64,000 nucleotides of DNA from Planotetraspora sp. A-T 1434. GTDB lineage: Bacteria > Actinomycetota > Actinomycetes > Streptosporangiales > Streptosporangiaceae. The DNA lies in NCBI RefSeq assembly GCF_025420585.1, contig NZ_JAOEGB010000020.1, forward strand, positions 90,375 to 154,374. The letters run 5' to 3'. How positions within the stretch are numbered: the first letter of the stretch is position 1; the number at the start of each line of letters is the position of its first letter. Below the pieces are notes generated by a model. That model saw nothing but the letters and a program-made list of their open reading frames with translations. It did not search any database and was not told the origin of the DNA. A program made the position numbers and the translations under genes. Positions 37,949-47,438 of the stretch are shown here, in pieces.

Positions 37949-38728
37949 TCAGACCAGTTCGATGAGGTCCGCCACCGAGGCGACCACCTGAGACGGCCGG
38001 AACGGGTAGCGGTCGATCTGGTCCTTCTGCGTCACTCCGGTGAGCACCAGGATCGTGTGCAGACCCGCCTCGATCCCGCAGACGACATCGGTGTCCATGC
38101 GGTCGCCGATCATGGCGGTGCTCTCGCTGTGCGCGTCGATCTGGTTGAGCGCGCTGCGCATCATCATCGGGTTCGGCTTGCCCACGAAGTACGGCTCGAC
38201 ACCGGTCGCCTTAGTGATCATCGCGGCGACGGCGCCGGTTGCCGGCAGAGCGCCCTCGTTCGAGGGTCCGATGGGGTCGGGGTTGGTCGCGATGAACCGC
38301 GCGCCGTTGTCGATCAGCCGGATCGCCCGGGTGATCGAGGTGAAGCTGTACGTCCGGGTCTCCCCCAGGACGACGTAGTCCGGATCGAGGTCGGTCAGCA
38401 CATACCCGCACTCGTGCAGGACGGTCGTCAGCCCCGCCTCACCGATGACGTAGGCGGAGCCATCGGGCCGCTGGTCGGCCAGGAACTTGGCGGTGGCCAG
38501 CGCGGACGTCCAGATCGCCTCCGGCGGCACCTCCAGCCCCGCCGCGCGGAGCCGTACGGAGAGGTCTCTGGGGGTGTAGATCGAGTTGTTCGTCAGCACG
38601 AGGAACCGCTTGCCGGACTCGCGCAGCCGCCTGATGAACTCATCGGCGCCCGGCACCGGCTGCCCCTCGTGGACCAGCACGCCGTCCATGTCGGACAGCC
38701 AGGACTCGATGGGCTTTCGCTCGCTCAT
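37949..38728 (-). CDS. HAD-IIA family phosphatase (NagD-like)
   Basis: A 259-residue protein with motif [14 protein letters not shown], motif [10 protein letters not shown], a C2A cap, motif III Lys in [10 protein letters not shown] and motif [19 protein letters not shown]. Members dephosphorylate sugar phosphates and nucleotides. ATG 38728 yields [16 protein letters not shown]. It is divergent from the luciferase-like gene at 38796, with 67 bp between starts. Confidence 0.92.
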   Translation of the reverse strand: MSERKPIESWLSDMDGVLVHEGQPVPGADEFIRRLRESGKRFLVLTNNSIYTPRDLSVRLRAAGLEVPPEAIWTSALATAKFLADQRPDGSAYVIGEAGLTTVLHECGYVLTDLDPDYVVLGETRTYSFTSITRAIRLIDNGARFIATNPDPIGPSNEGALPATGAVAAMITKATGVEPYFVGKPNPMMMRSALNQIDAHSESTAMIGDRMDTDVVCGIEAGLHTILVLTGVTQKDQIDRYPFRPSQVVASVADLIELV

Positions 38729-38795
38729 GTATCCAGGATGGCAGGTGTGCCCCCGTATCAGAAATAATCGGACGCGACCTCCGGTTGCCGCCAAC

Positions 38796-39842
38796 ATGAG
38801 CAAGGACAACATTCGCGGCGTCCCGCGCGGGTCCGCCGAGGTGCCGCTGTCGATCCTGGAGCTCGCGACCGTCGGGGAGGGCGGCTCACCGGCCGGATCC
38901 CTTCAGGACGCGACCGAGCTGGCCAGACGCGCCGAGGAGTGGGGCTACCACCGCATCTGGGTCGCCGAGCACCACGGCATGCCCGGCGTGGCCAGTTCGT
39001 CGCCCGCCGTGATCATCGCCCACCTCGCGGCCGCCACCGGCACGATCCGCCTCGGCTCCGGCGGCGTCATGCTGCCCAACCACGCCCCGCTGGTGATCGC
39101 CGAGCAGTTCGGCACACTGCACGCGCTGCACCCCGGGCGCATCGACCTCGGCCTGGGCCGCGCCCCGGGCACCGACATGGCGACCGCGAACGCCCTGCGC
39201 CGTTCCGCCCAGGTGGACCCCGACGAGTTCCCGCAGCAGGTGGCGGAGCTGACCGCTTTCCTCGACAACGCGTTCCCGCCGGGCCATCCCTACGCGAAGA
39301 TCCTCGCCGTACCCGGCGGCTCCAGCCGCCCGCCGATCTGGCTGCTCGGCTCCAGCGGCTTCAGCGCCCAACTGGCCGGGCTGCTCGGGCTGCCGTTCGC
39401 CTTCGCTCACCACTTCAGCGCCGCCAACACCGAGCCCGCGCTCGAGCTCTACCGGTCGGCCTTCCGCCCGTCCGAGGTGCTCGCCGAGCCATACGCGCTG
39501 ATCGGGGTGGCCGCGCTCGCTGCCGACACCGAGGAGGAGGCGCTGCGGCAGGCCATGCCGGGCGCGCTCTCATGGCTGCGCATGCGTTTCGGCCGGCCGG
39601 GCCCGGTCCCCACGCCGGAGGAGGCCCAGGCCTACCCCTACACGCCCGCCGAGGCCGAGTTCATCCGCGACCGCCTGTCCACCGTGGTGTACGGCGACGC
39701 GGACGGCGTCCGGACCGGGCTGGAGGAGCTGCGCAAGCGCACCGGCGCCGACGAGCTGATGATCACCACCATGGTCCACGGTGGCGCGGCCCGCCTCCGC
39801 TCCTACGAGCTCATCGCCAAGGCGTACGGCATGTCTGCGTGA
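38796..39842 (+). CDS. Luciferase-like flavin-dependent oxidoreductase
   Basis: A 348-residue LLM-class protein of the MsnO8/YhbW type. [35 protein letters not shown] and [20 protein letters not shown] are typical. It likely uses FMNH2 or F420H2 in a TIM-barrel fold. ATG 38796 gives the normal start; the upstream frame is a shadow of the HAD-IIA gene. The substrate is unknown. Confidence 0.9.
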   Translation: MSKDNIRGVPRGSAEVPLSILELATVGEGGSPAGSLQDATELARRAEEWGYHRIWVAEHHGMPGVASSSPAVIIAHLAAATGTIRLGSGGVMLPNHAPLVIAEQFGTLHALHPGRIDLGLGRAPGTDMATANALRRSAQVDPDEFPQQVAELTAFLDNAFPPGHPYAKILAVPGGSSRPPIWLLGSSGFSAQLAGLLGLPFAFAHHFSAANTEPALELYRSAFRPSEVLAEPYALIGVAALAADTEEEALRQAMPGALSWLRMRFGRPGPVPTPEEAQAYPYTPAEAEFIRDRLSTVVYGDADGVRTGLEELRKRTGADELMITTMVHGGAARLRSYELIAKAYGMSA

Positions 39843-39892
39843 CCCGTCCCGAGACGGTGGCGGAGACCGGTGACGGGTCCGGCCCTGGAGTC

Positions 39893-39948
39893 GGTGTCAC
39901 GAGGCCGGTGTCAAGAGGCCGGTGTCACGAGGCCGGTGTCACGAGGCC
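39893..39948. repeat. Four 14-bp tandem repeats ending at the LLM stop codon
   Basis: Units GGTGTCACGAGGCC at 39893-39906, 39907-39920 (one mismatch), 39921-39934 and 39935-39948. The last copy contains the TGA stop (39941-39939) of the minus-strand LLM gene, and each copy carries a TGA on that strand. Confidence 0.9.
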
Positions 39949-40835
39949 GGGGCGAGCCGTTCCAGGGCCTCCTCGGCGCGGCGCATCGATTCCCGGGGGT
40001 CGGCGGCGGGATCGCCGATCTCCGGGTTGAAGTTGAGGTCGTGGAACACCTCCGTGACGCCCTTGGCGGCCAGGGCCTCGACGTCCTCCCGGATTTTCTC
40101 GTAAGACCCCGCCAGCGGTCCCCCGTCGGTGGTTCCCGGTCTGGTGACTCCGCGGACCACGAAGCGGAGGCCGCTCGGGTCGCGTCCGGTTTCCCGGGCC
40201 GCCTCCTTTACGATGTAGATCTGCTCGTCGATCTTCGAGAGGTCGGCCCGGCTGGAGCTGATCCATCCGTCGGAGATCCGGCCCGCCCGCCTGAGCGCGA
40301 CAGCCGCAGTCCCACCGAGCAGGATCGGCGGCGGCGTTTCCGGCCGGGGATCCTGGTGCACCGGCGGCACCTCGTAGAACTCCCCCTTGTGCTCCACCAC
40401 GTCCTCGCTCCACAGACGCCGGAGCAACTGGATGTACTCCTCGGCGCGCTTGCCCCGCCGTTCCATCGTCACGCCCGTGGCGGTGAACTCCTCGGGAATC
40501 CAGCCGAGCCCCAGCCCGGCGTCGAGCCTGCCCCCCGAGACGATCTGCAGGGTGGCGAGTTGCTTGGCGAGCAGCGCCGGGGAGAAGAAGGGCAGGTTGA
40601 GCACCGCGACTCCGAGCCGGATCCGCTCGGTGACCCCGGCCAGGTAGGACAGCGTTACGACCGGGTCCTGCACGCTCCGATAGACCGGCCCCATGGGATG
40701 CCCTACCGGATAGAGCAGCCGCTGAAAGGTCCAGACCTCGGAGTAGCCCAGTTCCTCGGCCCGGCGCGCTACGCGCTTCATGTTGTCCGGCGTGGCCCAC
40801 GAGCCAGATGACGGTACGGCGAAGCCAATCCTCAT
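39939..40835 (-). CDS. LLM-class F420-dependent oxidoreductase
   Basis: A 298-residue luciferase-like protein beginning MRIGFAVPSSGSWATPDN. ERIRLGVAVLNLPFFSPALL and GRLDAGLGLGWIPEEF are diagnostic for F420-dependent members, as is PPILLGG. It would oxidise or reduce an unknown metabolite with F420. ATG 40835 overlaps the stop of the upstream HNH remnant by ATGA, so its translation may depend on that truncated gene. Confidence 0.9.
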   Translation of the reverse strand: MRIGFAVPSSGSWATPDNMKRVARRAEELGYSEVWTFQRLLYPVGHPMGPVYRSVQDPVVTLSYLAGVTERIRLGVAVLNLPFFSPALLAKQLATLQIVSGGRLDAGLGLGWIPEEFTATGVTMERRGKRAEEYIQLLRRLWSEDVVEHKGEFYEVPPVHQDPRPETPPPILLGGTAAVALRRAGRISDGWISSSRADLSKIDEQIYIVKEAARETGRDPSGLRFVVRGVTRPGTTDGGPLAGSYEKIREDVEALAAKGVTEVFHDLNFNPEIGDPAADPRESMRRAEEALERLAPAS

Positions 40836-41340
40836 ACCGGCACCTTATTAGTCGCTCCTCGCAGCCGGTCTTCGTAGTGGTCTCCGCAGCCTGTCTTCGG
40901 CTGTCGGCCCTCGCAAAACCCCTGCGGTTTGCTTGGCAGGGGCGTGAGTCTGCCGAGGTGGGTGAGGGTCCAGGTGCCGTCGGGGTTGCGGTGGGTGGTG
41001 TAGCGGTCGGGGTGGGCGGCTTTGTCGCGGTTGTGCCAGGTGCAGGCGGGGGCCATGTCCTCCAGGTCGGTGGCGCCGCCGTTGATCCACCCGTTGACGT
41101 GGTCGATCTCGGCCATGTCGGCGGGGATCGCGCAGCCGTCGCAGTAGCAGGTGGCGTAGCGGGCGATCAACGCCTGGCGTTGGGCGGGGGTGGCCAGCCG
41201 TACCGCGCGGCCCATGTTCAGGACCTGTCCCTTGGCGTCCACCACCATGCGCACCAGGCGGGAGGTGCGGGCCAGCCGATGCACATCGGAGATCGGCAGC
41301 AGTTGCCCGGTCGCGATCAGCAGCCCGGGAGCGGGAGGAG
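40832..41340 (-). pseudogene. HNH endonuclease, DUF222/13E12 family, N-terminally truncated
   Basis: The C-terminal half of an actinobacterial 13E12-repeat protein: ATGQLLPISDVHRLARTSRL, then the HNH motif with CDGCAIPADMAEIDHVNGW and TWHNRDKAAHPDRY. Homology stops near 41340 where the IS256-like end begins, so the DUF222 N-terminus is missing. ATG 41284 lies within the domain and could still allow a 150-residue product. 13E12 proteins are repetitive and often recombine. Confidence 0.75.
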
Positions 41341-41347
41341 CCGGGAG

Positions 41348-42000
41348 GTGTTTGATCTTCTGTGTAAGGGGGTGGCCTGAAGGACCGATGTGACAGATGG
41401 GACATCGGTGGAAGGGACACGATCCGTGATCGAGAAGATTGAGCTGGACCCGGAGTCACAGCCGGGTTCGGCTGTCGAGGAGCAGGCAGCTGCGAAGCGG
41501 TTGGCCAAACTGGTCAGCCCGGAGGCGATTGATCGGCTGTTGGCCGATGCGGAGGCGACCGGCACCCCACTGGACGGCGTGAATGGGCTACTCCATCAGA
41601 TGACCAAGGCGGTGATCGAGCGGGCCTTGGGCGTGGAGATGGCCGATCACCTGGGCTATGAGAAGGGTGATCCGGCCGGCAACGGGTCGGGCAACTCACG
41701 TAACGGGCACTACGGCAAGACGGTGACCACCACGTCAGGGCCGGTGCGAATCGAGGTACCCCGCGATCGCAACGGCACCTTCGAGCCCAAGATCGTGCCC
41801 AAGCGGACCCGGCGGCTGGGGTCGGTCGACGACATGATCCTTTCGCTGTATGCGCGAGGCATGACCACCCGCGACATCAAAGACCACCTGGCCGAGGTGT
41901 ATGGCGCCGATGTCTCCCCGGCACTGATCAGCCAGGTCACCGACGTGGTGACCGAAGAGATCACCGAATGGCAGACCCGCCCGGTGGACGCGGACCCGCG
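41348..42000 (+). mobile_element. Truncated IS256-family insertion sequence
   Basis: The left end (about 41348-41372, GATCTTCTGTGTAAGGGG) resembles IS256-type termini and is followed by the 5' two-fifths of the transposase. Around 41985-42000 the element is joined to an unrelated gene fragment on the opposite strand, so the right end and its inverted repeat are absent. Confidence 0.7.
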
Positions 42001-42091
42001 GACGAACTGCCGGTATGCCTTCCAGCCGCCCGGCGCGTGCTGCCAGGTGTCGCCACACGCATCCTCGGCGGAGCGCTGCGGCGGGACGTAA
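41390..42091 (+). pseudogene. IS256-family transposase, truncated
   Basis: Residues about 1-200 are typical: MADHLGYEKGDPAGNGSGNS, GPVRIEVPRDRNGTFEPKIV and ILSLYARGMTTRDIKDHLAE. The conserved EWQ(N/T)RP(L/V)D step is reached near 41990 and then the frame reads into foreign sequence until a stop at 42091. The DDE catalytic region (YPVVFxDAxxVK onward) is missing, so the protein is inactive. Confidence 0.85.
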
Positions 42092-42192
42092 GCAGGGTCC
42101 AGGACAGTGCCCTTGAGGACGTCGGGCAGCTTGCGCTTGGCGGCACGCGCCGTATGAGAGGAGCCAAAGACATCGATCGGCCACTCGACCAT
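41988..42192 (-). pseudogene. 5' fragment of an unknown gene, cut by the IS junction
   Basis: A strong Shine-Dalgarno (GGGGGAGG) precedes ATG 42192. About 66 residues with coding bias follow (MVEWPIDVFGSS, RAAKRKLPDVLKGTVLDPAY, CGDTWQHAPGGWKAYRQFVR) until the IS256 junction. The family is unknown. The strong start but missing body indicates a deletion or inversion scar. Confidence 0.6.
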
Positions 42193-42562
42193 CGAAAGGC
42201 ACCTCCCCCTGGGCTCCCACGGATCTCAAGAACTGCCCTCACGCTATCCAGGACCTACGACAAACCAGAGCTTGATCCACTACAAACCCGCAGGTCAGAG
42301 AGCCGGGGAAAAGATCTACCAAACGGCCACCGGTGCCGTCCGCCAGATGCGCGCGAAATCTCCCCCGGGACAAGGTCCCGTCTCGGCGGGCGAGACTCGG
42401 CCGTCGCTGCTGGAGGAGTCTCGCCTACGGCTGAACACCGTCGGCGTCGAGGTCCAGGTAAGCCGGGCATCTTGGTGACCGCCATCCGCTCGGCCGCATG
42501 GCTCGGCCGCATGGCTCGATCGCCTGTCTGTCCGCATAATGCGTGGGCGATCTCGGGCCCGA
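42193..42562. other. Gene-free scar region with structured DNA
   Basis: About 370 bp between the truncated gene start and the LVIVD stop. It holds the probable promoter of the truncated gene, a plus-strand frame to 42478 with no recognisable family (LLEESRLRLNTVGVEVQV), and a perfect 10-bp inverted repeat GGCGAGACTC/GAGTCTCGCC at 42389-42398 and 42416-42425. That hairpin could terminate the LVIVD transcript but has no U-tract. Confidence 0.5.
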
Positions 42563-43966
42563 TCAGTGCCCGCCGTACGAACCCTGGGTCTGCACGTTGA
42601 GCCGGTCGAGGTGGACCTTCCGCGCGTTGTTCGTGCGCGGATCGTTGATCTTGATGATGTCGAGTCCCTTGTGGAAGTCGCTCGCGTAGATGTAGCCGTT
42701 GTAGTAGTAGGCCGACCAGAAGCCGCCGAAGCCCTCGGGGGCCGGGCCGCGCTCGAAGTAGCCGATCTCACTCGGGTGGGCGGAGTCGGTGAAGTCCCAG
42801 ATCGAGGCGCCCCCCTGGTACCACGCCTGAACCATGATGTCGCGGCCCTTGACGGGGACGAGGGAGCCGTTGTGCGCGACGCAATTCTCCGAGTCGGCCT
42901 GGTAGCGCGGGATCTTGAAGTAGCTCTTGAAGACAAGCCGGCCGTCGGCGATGTCGTAGATGGCGTCCGCGCCCCGGGTCGGCCCGGTGGCCTCGTTACA
43001 GGTCGCCTCGCCGCCACCGCCCAGTTCGTCGGTGAACACCACCTTTGTGCCCTCGTTGTTGAAGGTCGCGGAGTGCCAGAACGCGAAGTTCGGGTCGGTG
43101 GTCCGCACGGTGACCTTCGGGTTCTCCGGGTCCCTGATGTCGAACAGCACGCCGTCGCCCATGCAGGCGCCGGCCGCGATGCCCTTCTCGGGGTACGCGG
43201 TGATGTCGTGGCAGCCGCTTGTCGGGAGCAGCAGGCCCGGCTGGGTCTCGTTGCCGCCCTCGGGGAACACCACCGGCGTGTTCACCACGGCCGCCGAGGT
43301 GGGGTCACCGAGCGGCACCTTGACAATCGAGATCTTGTCGTGCGGCGGCTGGCAGTCGGGGTAGTTTGCCGCGGGGAGGTAAGAGGAGACGTACAGGTAG
43401 ACATTGTGCCGCCGCCTGTCCGGCACAAGCGTGTGCGTGTGCGAACCGCAGTTGGTCTCGACCGACTTGATGTACTTCGGGCTCGCCTTGTCGCTGATGT
43501 CGAAGATCCGGATGCCCTCCCACGACTGCTTGACCGACGCGGGCTGGGCGACGCTGGAGCAGGAGTCGTCGCTTCGCGAGGAGTCCACGGAGGCGAACAG
43601 CAGGTTGCCGTACACCGACATGTCCATCTGGGACCCCGGGCAGACGACCGAGCTGACGACGGCCGCCTTCTTCGGGTTCCTGATGTCGTAGATCGAGAAG
43701 CCGCCGTAGTTGCCGACGAAGGCGTAGTCGCCCTGGAAGGCGATGTCGGTGTTGATGGTGGCCGCGAGGCCGGCCGGCTTGGGGACGTTGGCCACATGGC
43801 TGACGTTCGGACTCATGACGATCTCGTCGGCGCCGGGGATGTCCGCCGCCCGGGCGGGCAGGGCCGACAGCGCCAGCACCGCCGCCACTCCTGCGACTCC
43901 TGCCACGCCTGAGAACCGGCCGGCCCGGCCGCCTCCGCGGGGGCTGGCGAAGGGGATGGAGAACAC
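42563..43966 (-). CDS. Secreted LVIVD-repeat protein
   Basis: A 467-residue exported protein. GTG 43966 lies 10 nt after AAGGAGG, and the signal sequence ends ALPARAAD. The body is repeats of the LVIVD beta-propeller type, including YAFVGNYGGFSIYDIRNPK, EGIRIFDISDKASP and GKDIIKI-like LDIIKINDPRTNN. Conserved histidines (CGSHTHTLVPD, CHDITAYPE, FWHSATF) are scattered. The function is unknown. It is divergent from the DUF305 lipoprotein, with repeated CAATCTGT motifs between. Confidence 0.88.
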   Translation of the reverse strand: MFSIPFASPRGGGRAGRFSGVAGVAGVAAVLALSALPARAADIPGADEIVMSPNVSHVANVPKPAGLAATINTDIAFQGDYAFVGNYGGFSIYDIRNPKKAAVVSSVVCPGSQMDMSVYGNLLFASVDSSRSDDSCSSVAQPASVKQSWEGIRIFDISDKASPKYIKSVETNCGSHTHTLVPDRRRHNVYLYVSSYLPAANYPDCQPPHDKISIVKVPLGDPTSAAVVNTPVVFPEGGNETQPGLLLPTSGCHDITAYPEKGIAAGACMGDGVLFDIRDPENPKVTVRTTDPNFAFWHSATFNNEGTKVVFTDELGGGGEATCNEATGPTRGADAIYDIADGRLVFKSYFKIPRYQADSENCVAHNGSLVPVKGRDIMVQAWYQGGASIWDFTDSAHPSEIGYFERGPAPEGFGGFWSAYYYNGYIYASDFHKGLDIIKINDPRTNNARKVHLDRLNVQTQGSYGGH

Positions 43967-44029
43967 GCGGGAACCCTCCTTGGTCGTCCGCCCAGGCGAA
44001 CCCATACGCGGAGATAGCCACCTAAACAG

Positions 44030-44078
44030 CAATCTGTCAGCCATAGTGCAGGATGTCGTTAGACAGATCAACAGATTG
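44030..44078. promoter_or_regulatory. Repeated ATCTGT motifs between divergent LVIVD and DUF305 genes
   Basis: CAATCTGTC at 44030-44038, GACAGAT at 44062-44068 and ACAGATTG at 44071-44078. The first and third form a perfect 8-bp inverted pair. They lie in an AT-rich stretch and may be an operator for both genes. Confidence 0.5.
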
Positions 44079-44188
44079 TGTTTACTGTGGTCAATGAGGC
44101 GAGTTAAGGGGGTTCGCGGCGATCCTCACACCGCGGCACCCGAGGAAGCACGGTCCTCAAGGAGGCACTGATCCTGAGAGCGGGAAGG

Positions 44189-44965
44189 GTGCGCGCCGCA
44201 TTCGCCGGCGTCATTGTGATCGGTACGGCGGTGCCGGCTCTGGCGAGCTGCTCCGGCACGCCGGTGACCGCATCCGCCAAGCCCACCGCCCGGTCCATCG
44301 CCCCGGCGACTGCATCCACCCGGCCCACCGCGCCAGTGACCACATCTGCTCAGTCCACCGCGCCAGTGACCGCGTCCGCCAAGCCCACCGCCCAGTCCAC
44401 CGCCCCGGTGATCGCTCCCGGTCGGCCCGGCGAGACCGCGCGGACGCTCGGCCCCTCCGAGGCCGCGACGGCCGCACCGGCCCCCTCCGCCAACGCGGCG
44501 GACGTGCGCTTCGTGCAGGACATGATCGTCCATCACCGTCAGGCACTGGAGATGAGCGCTCTCGCTCCCACGCGGGCGGCCTCGGACGAGGTCAGGCGGA
44601 TGGCCGCGCGGATCGCCGGGGCCCAGGGCCCGGAAATCGCGGCGATGATCCGCTGGCTACAGCAGCAGGGACAACCGATCCCCGGCCCGCACGCGCAGCA
44701 TGACGAGCAACAAGACGACATGCATCACGGCATGCCCGGCATGGCCACGCCCGAGGAGCTCGCCGCGCTGCGGGCCGCCGGCGGAGCGGGCTTCGACCGG
44801 CTCTACCTCCGTCTGATGGTCGCGCATCACATGGGCGCGATCACCATGGCCGCCGAGGAGATGGAGAAGGGGTCCCACATCACGATCCAGGAGATGGCGC
44901 AGGACATCTCCGTCTCCCAGGCCGCCGAGGTCAACCGCATGCGCCGAATCCAGGCGAGCGGCTGA
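44189..44965 (+). CDS. DUF305 lipoprotein
   Basis: About 258 residues. Signal II with lipobox ALASC near residue 26, then a Thr/Ala/Pro/Ser linker of degenerate TAPVTASAKP units, then the DUF305 four-helix domain: VRFVQDMIVHHRQALEMSAL and MVAHHMGAITMAAEEMEKG, rich in His and Met, plus an MHHGMPGM stretch. DUF305 proteins are ferritin-like and suspected of binding copper or other metals. GTG 44189 is in a GGGAAGG context; AGGAGG at 44160 is too far upstream for it, so the start is uncertain. Confidence 0.83.
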   Translation: MRAAFAGVIVIGTAVPALASCSGTPVTASAKPTARSIAPATASTRPTAPVTTSAQSTAPVTASAKPTAQSTAPVIAPGRPGETARTLGPSEAATAAPAPSANAADVRFVQDMIVHHRQALEMSALAPTRAASDEVRRMAARIAGAQGPEIAAMIRWLQQQGQPIPGPHAQHDEQQDDMHHGMPGMATPEELAALRAAGGAGFDRLYLRLMVAHHMGAITMAAEEMEKGSHITIQEMAQDISVSQAAEVNRMRRIQASG

Positions 44966-44993
44966 CCTCGTACACGGGGAACCGGGCGAACTC

Positions 44994-46676
44994 CTACGAG
45001 CCGGCGGCGCGGTCGCGGCGGACCGTCGCCTTCTTACCCTTGATGGTGGTCTTCCGCAGGGCCGTGATCACCTCGTGGGCGGCCGCCTCGGGGACTTCCA
45101 CGAGCGAGAAGCGGTCGGCGATCTCGATCGCGCCGATCTCGCGCCCGCTGACGCGCGTCTCCCCGGCGATGGCGCCCACCAGGTCCTGCGGCCGGATCCC
45201 CGAGCTGCGGCCCGCACCGACGAAGAGGCGCGCCATGCCCCGCCCCGACGCGCGGCCGCCGCGCCTCTCCTCGCGTCCCTGAGAGGTCCCCGGCTCCCGG
45301 CGCGCCCTGGGCGCGGTCAGGGGGACGTCCGGGATCTCCTCCTCGTCGGCCGCGGCCCCGCTGGACTCGTGCGCCAGCTTCACCGCCGCGAGGGCCACCT
45401 CCATGACGTCGAACTCGTCGGTGAGCGTCTCGACGACGACCCGGAAGCGCTCCAGATCGTCCTCCAGGATGCTCTCGTGCAGGGCGGCCCGCGTCAGCTC
45501 CAGCCGCCGGGCGCGCAGGTCGGCGACCGTGGGCACCTTCTCGACCTGGATGCGGCTCCTGGTCACCCGCTCGATGGTCTTGAGCATCCGGTGCTCCCGC
45601 GGCTCGGCCAGGGTGATCGCGACGCCCTCGCGACCGGCCCGGCCCACCCGCCCGATCCGGTGCACGTACGACTCCGGCGCGGACGGGACGTCGTAGTTGA
45701 TGACGTGCGTGAGCTGCTCGATGTCGAGGCCCCGCGCCGCCACGTCGGTCGCGACCAGCAGGTCGGCCGTACCGCTCCGCAGCCGTGCCATCACGCGGTC
45801 GCGCTGCTCCTGGCCCATCCCGCCGTGCAGGGCTTCGGCGCGGTATCCCCGGCCGTTGAGCGTCTCCGAGAGCGTGTCGACCTCGTCGCGCGTGCGGCAG
45901 AAGACGATCGCCGCCGTGGGCGCCTCGACGTCGAGCACACGGCCGAGCGCGGCCGGCTTGTGGGCGCGCGTGACCACATAGGCGCTCTGCCGTACGAGCG
46001 GGGCCTCTCCCGAGGTGGCGGCCTCGCGCTCGATCTTGATGCGGACGGGGTCGCTGAGGTGGCTGCGGGCCATCCCGTCGATGCGCGGCGGCATGGTCGC
46101 CGAGAACAGCACCGTCTGCCGGCTCTCCGGAGTCTCCTGCAGGATCGCCTCGATGTCGTCGGCGAAGCCCATGTCCAGCATCTCGTCGGCCTCGTCGAGG
46201 ACGACCATCTGGAGACCTGCCAGGGAGAGCGCCCCGCGGCCGATGTGGTCAAGCGCGCGTCCGGGCGTCGCCACCACCACGTCCACTCCGCGCTCCAGCG
46301 CCCGCAACTGCCGCCCGATCGGCTGCCCGCCGTAGATCGGCAGCACCCGCGCGCCCATGTCGCGCCCATAGCGGTGCATGGCCTCCGACACCTGTACGGC
46401 GAGCTCGCGGGTGGGCACGAGGACCAGCGCCATCGGCTCCGTTCCCCCGCCGCCGGCGGCTATCCGCTGGAGGACCGGCAGCGCGAAGGCGGCCGTCTTC
46501 CCGGTGCCGGTAGCAGCCTGGCCCAGCAGGTCACGCCCCTCCAGCAGCGGCGGAATCGCCTCCCGCTGGATCGGGGTGGGCTCCTCATAGCCGAGCCCGG
46601 CGAGGGCTCCGAGGAGCTCCGGGCGCAGCGACAGCTCGGCGAAGCCCATCGCTTCGTCGGTCACGTTAACGACCAT
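44994..46676 (-). CDS. deaD: DEAD-box RNA helicase
   Basis: A 560-residue helicase of the DeaD/CsdA type. Q motif PTPIQREAIPP, motif I QAATGTGKTAAF, motif II VLDEADEMLD, motif III SATMP and motif VI HRIGRVGRAGREG are intact. A C-terminal DbpA-like RNA-binding domain (FVGAGRSSGIRPQDLVGAIA to GKKATVRRDRA) follows. It unwinds structured RNA in ribosome assembly and mRNA decay. GGAGGAG precedes ATG 46676. Confidence 0.95.
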   Translation of the reverse strand: MVVNVTDEAMGFAELSLRPELLGALAGLGYEEPTPIQREAIPPLLEGRDLLGQAATGTGKTAAFALPVLQRIAAGGGGTEPMALVLVPTRELAVQVSEAMHRYGRDMGARVLPIYGGQPIGRQLRALERGVDVVVATPGRALDHIGRGALSLAGLQMVVLDEADEMLDMGFADDIEAILQETPESRQTVLFSATMPPRIDGMARSHLSDPVRIKIEREAATSGEAPLVRQSAYVVTRAHKPAALGRVLDVEAPTAAIVFCRTRDEVDTLSETLNGRGYRAEALHGGMGQEQRDRVMARLRSGTADLLVATDVAARGLDIEQLTHVINYDVPSAPESYVHRIGRVGRAGREGVAITLAEPREHRMLKTIERVTRSRIQVEKVPTVADLRARRLELTRAALHESILEDDLERFRVVVETLTDEFDVMEVALAAVKLAHESSGAAADEEEIPDVPLTAPRARREPGTSQGREERRGGRASGRGMARLFVGAGRSSGIRPQDLVGAIAGETRVSGREIGAIEIADRFSLVEVPEAAAHEVITALRKTTIKGKKATVRRDRAAGS

Positions 46677-46841
46677 GTCGGGCTCCTCCTGGGGCGAACG
46701 CGCACGTGGGACACGACTCTATGATCCCGCGTGCGCGGTGTGCCCATGTCGGACGGGCCGCTCTCCGGCCACGCCACCGCGGCGTCGGGGCCACTCCGAC
46801 ATCGATCCACGCCCGGGCGAGGCGCCGCCCGTGAGCGTACG

Positions 46842-47249
46842 TCACCGCAGTTCGTCGCGGTGGTTGGAGAGGGTCCGCGCGGCCGAGAGCCGTGCCGCCC
46901 GTGTCTCGGTGACGGTGAAGTCGTCCACCACGTGCCGATTGTGCAGGAGGAACCCGATGACGCCCGCCAGCGCCTCGACGCCGCCCCCGGCGCGTGCGTG
47001 GCCGCTGAGGACGTAGACGAGCGGGGTGGACGGCTGGTCGATGGAGAAGCGGCGGCCGTGATGGTGAACGTCCTGCAGGGTCCTGATCGGGATGGGCCGG
47101 TGGGTGGTGAACCACGCGGCGACCTCCCAGAAGGGCAGGGCCGGGTCGGGATTGGCCGACTGCTCGTAACAGGCCACGCAGCCTCGGCGCGCGTCCTCCC
47201 CGTGAGGGCAGGCCCAGGCATCGGCTTCCGGCAGGTTGCGCTCAGACAT
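46842..47249 (-). CDS. Hypothetical protein with Cys/His cluster
   Basis: A 135-residue protein I do not recognise. The N-terminus has WACPHGEDARRGCVACYEQS, a possible zinc site. The middle (LVYVLSGHARAGGGVEALAG) looks like a compact alpha/beta fold. ATG 47249 is the likely start, though ATG 47270 is in frame. It lies between the helicase and the copper monooxygenase with no partner on its strand. Confidence 0.6.
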   Translation of the reverse strand: MSERNLPEADAWACPHGEDARRGCVACYEQSANPDPALPFWEVAAWFTTHRPIPIRTLQDVHHHGRRFSIDQPSTPLVYVLSGHARAGGGVEALAGVIGFLLHNRHVVDDFTVTETRAARLSAARTLSNHRDELR

Positions 47250-47438
47250 GAGCCGATCATCCCTCATCATCCCGTCGGCGGGGGTACTGCCACTCAGGGC
47301 GTAGAAGGCGTCTCAGTCCGGCGGAGGAGTCGTTTCAGCCTCGTGGTGGACGGCGAGCCGGCCAGAACGGAGGACGCTGGAAGTCGAGGCCCCGCGTAGT
47401 CCAGGACCGGGGGCAGTCGGAGCAGAGCAGGGGGCGTC

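Noticed and set aside
42389..42425. Hairpin as a tRNA or other structured RNA gene
   Set aside because: Only one stem is seen, with no cloverleaf, CCA or anticodon arm pattern; a terminator-like role is more likely.
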